Position numbers and translations under genes: made by a program | The notes under the pieces: model-generated | Databases searched by the model: none | What the model was told of the DNA's origin: nothing | The model's input: only the letters and a program-made list of their open reading frames with translations | Shown: positions 7,245-7,975 of the stretch, piece by piece | Numbering within the stretch: the stretch's first letter is position 1 | Layout of the letters: the number at the start of each line of letters is the position of its first letter | Source: JACVRW01 sp036009005 | Lineage (GTDB): Bacteria; Actinomycetota; Thermoleophilia; Solirubrobacterales; Thermoleophilaceae | Length of the DNA: 7,975 bases | Assembly (NCBI GenBank): GCA_036009005.1 | Contig: DASYMP010000175.1 | Location: 1-7,975 of the forward strand | Reading direction: 5' to 3'

Positions 7245-7292
7245 AGGCGCCTTCGAAAAAAGTTAGGCTACCTGCACAAATTGGTTCAAGAA
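7241..7292 (+). promoter_or_regulatory. AT-richer gap with candidate promoter and DtxR/IdeR-like palindrome before the dioxygenase gene
   Basis: The 64-base gap after the MoeA-PBP stop is clearly richer in A and T than the rest of the window, and an A-run lies at 7256-7261. TAGGCT at 7264-7269 fits a TANNNT -10 element; the -35 position has only TGTCAG (7241-7246), a weak match. Overlapping it, AGTTAG-G-CTACCT (7261-7273) is an imperfect inverted repeat (5 of 6 arm positions symmetric). It resembles the core of actinobacterial iron-repressor (DtxR/IdeR) boxes, but agreement over the full 19-base consensus is only about half. The promoter is plausible; the operator is speculative. Confidence 0.3.
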
Positions 7293-7975
7293 GTGACATC
7301 CGAGCAGGTCGAGAGCTTCCGCCGCGACGGCTTCCTCATCATCGAGGAGGGCCTCGTGCCGATGCCGGCGGTCGAGCGGCTGCGTGAGCGCTTCGCGGCG
7401 ATCTTCACGGGCGAGTACGCCACCGGCATCGCGCCCGACGAGGTGAACTGGAAGGCGGGCCGCGACCGCGACGACGTGACGCGGCAGATCTGCAACGGCT
7501 GGCGCGCCGACGACCTGATCGCCGCGCAGGTGCTCAGCGAGCGCACCGGCCGCATCGCGGCACAGCTCGGCGGCTACCGCGGCACGCGCATGCTCCAGGA
7601 CAACTGCCTCTGGAAGCCGCCCGGCACGAAATCGCTCGGCATGCACCAGGACGGCTCGTACGCGGACTACCTCGCGCCGCCCGAGATGATCACGTGCTGG
7701 GTCGCGCTCGACGAGACGTTCGCCCAGGGCGGCACGATCGAGTACGTGCGCGGCTCCCACCTGTGGCCGAAGACGCCACCCGACCGCGGCAGCTTCCACG
7801 CGCCCGACGACTGGCTGGCGCCGCTCCAGAGCGCCACGCCCGAGGGCACCGAGGTCGAGCGCGTGCCCGTCGTGGTGAAGCCCGGCGGCTGCGCCTTCCA
7901 CCACTCGCTCACCTTCCACGGCTCCGGCCCGAACGAGTCGCCTGTCGAGCGCCGCGCGCTCGTCTCGCACCTCGT
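7293..7975 (+). CDS. Phytanoyl-CoA dioxygenase (PhyH)-like Fe(II)/2-oxoglutarate oxygenase (3'-partial)
   Basis: A non-haem iron oxygenase that would hydroxylate an unknown small substrate using 2-oxoglutarate and O2. At least 227 codons are visible and the frame is still open at the right edge. The N-terminus (EQVESFRRDGFLIIEEGLV) is the usual PhyH opening. H118-x-D120 (MHQDGSY) and H209 (TFHGSGPNES) form the iron-binding facial triad. R220, 11 residues after H209, fits the 2-oxoglutarate-binding Arg, with the same spacing as in human PHYH (His264/Arg275). W-V-A-L-D and GGTIEYVRGSHLW are further family signatures. The GTG at 7293 is chosen because the family's N-terminus begins right after it; a TTG at 7281 is in frame and also possible, and neither has a good Shine-Dalgarno sequence, so a short or absent leader is possible. 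The family covers many substrates (phytanoyl-CoA, ectoine, halogenated and natural-product intermediates), so the substrate cannot be named. No functional link to formate metabolism is evident. Confidence 0.88.
   Translation, partial: MTSEQVESFRRDGFLIIEEGLVPMPAVERLRERFAAIFTGEYATGIAPDEVNWKAGRDRDDVTRQICNGWRADDLIAAQVLSERTGRIAAQLGGYRGTRMLQDNCLWKPPGTKSLGMHQDGSYADYLAPPEMITCWVALDETFAQGGTIEYVRGSHLWPKTPPDRGSFHAPDDWLAPLQSATPEGTEVERVPVVVKPGGCAFHHSLTFHGSGPNESPVERRALVSHL

Noticed and set aside
7252..7268. Intrinsic terminator built from GCCT, the A-run and AGGC
   Set aside because: The stem would be four base pairs with the A-run in the loop and no following U-run on either strand.
7263..7970. 235-codon minus-strand open frame at the right end
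   Set aside because: It is antisense to the PhyH-like gene, whose catalytic residues are all in register on the + strand.
1..7975. CRISPR array, tRNA, rRNA, insertion sequence or selenocysteine insertion
   Set aside because: No spaced repeats, cloverleaf sequences, transposase motifs or terminal repeats were seen. The active-site codon at 721-723 is TGC (Cys), so no recoding is needed.

Overview
The window is one strand-consistent, GC-rich stretch (all five genes on the + strand, almost no non-coding DNA). High GC, strong G/C third-position use, a fused NuoE-NuoF flavoprotein and a MoeA with a fused periplasmic-binding-like domain suggest a high-GC bacterium. An actinobacterial lineage of the Thermoleophilia/Solirubrobacterales kind is my best guess, but the sequence carries no taxonomic marker, so this is an inference.

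Layout: (1) 1-2388, the 3' part of a molybdenum (or tungsten), cysteine-type, NAD-linked formate dehydrogenase catalytic subunit; its N-terminus lies left of the window. (2) 2385-4016, a fused NuoE-NuoF-type NAD/FMN/Fe-S subunit, overlapping gene 1 by an ATGA junction. (3) 4018-5253, a stand-alone MoeA molybdenum insertase, one base after gene 2. (4) 5282-7228, a second, divergent MoeA carrying a C-terminal PBP-like domain. (5) 7293 to the right edge, a phytanoyl-CoA dioxygenase-like Fe(II)/2-oxoglutarate oxygenase, cut by the window end. A 64-bp, locally AT-richer gap separates it from gene 4 and holds a hairpin and a possible promoter/operator.

How they work together: genes 1-2 form an enzyme coupling formate oxidation to NAD+ reduction (or the reverse, CO2 reduction). 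Electrons pass from the Mo-bis-MGD centre through Fe-S clusters to FMN and NAD. Genes 3-4 make the final metal-insertion step of the cofactor that gene 1 needs, so the four genes read as an enzyme-plus-cofactor operon. Gene 5 is probably a separate transcription unit.

I see no rRNA, tRNA, CRISPR, insertion sequence or phage gene, and no wholly new system. The most interesting points are the tandem, unequal MoeA pair (the second has His where the PGKP motif lysine is expected), the fused NuoEF subunit, and the candidate DtxR/IdeR-like palindrome before the dioxygenase.
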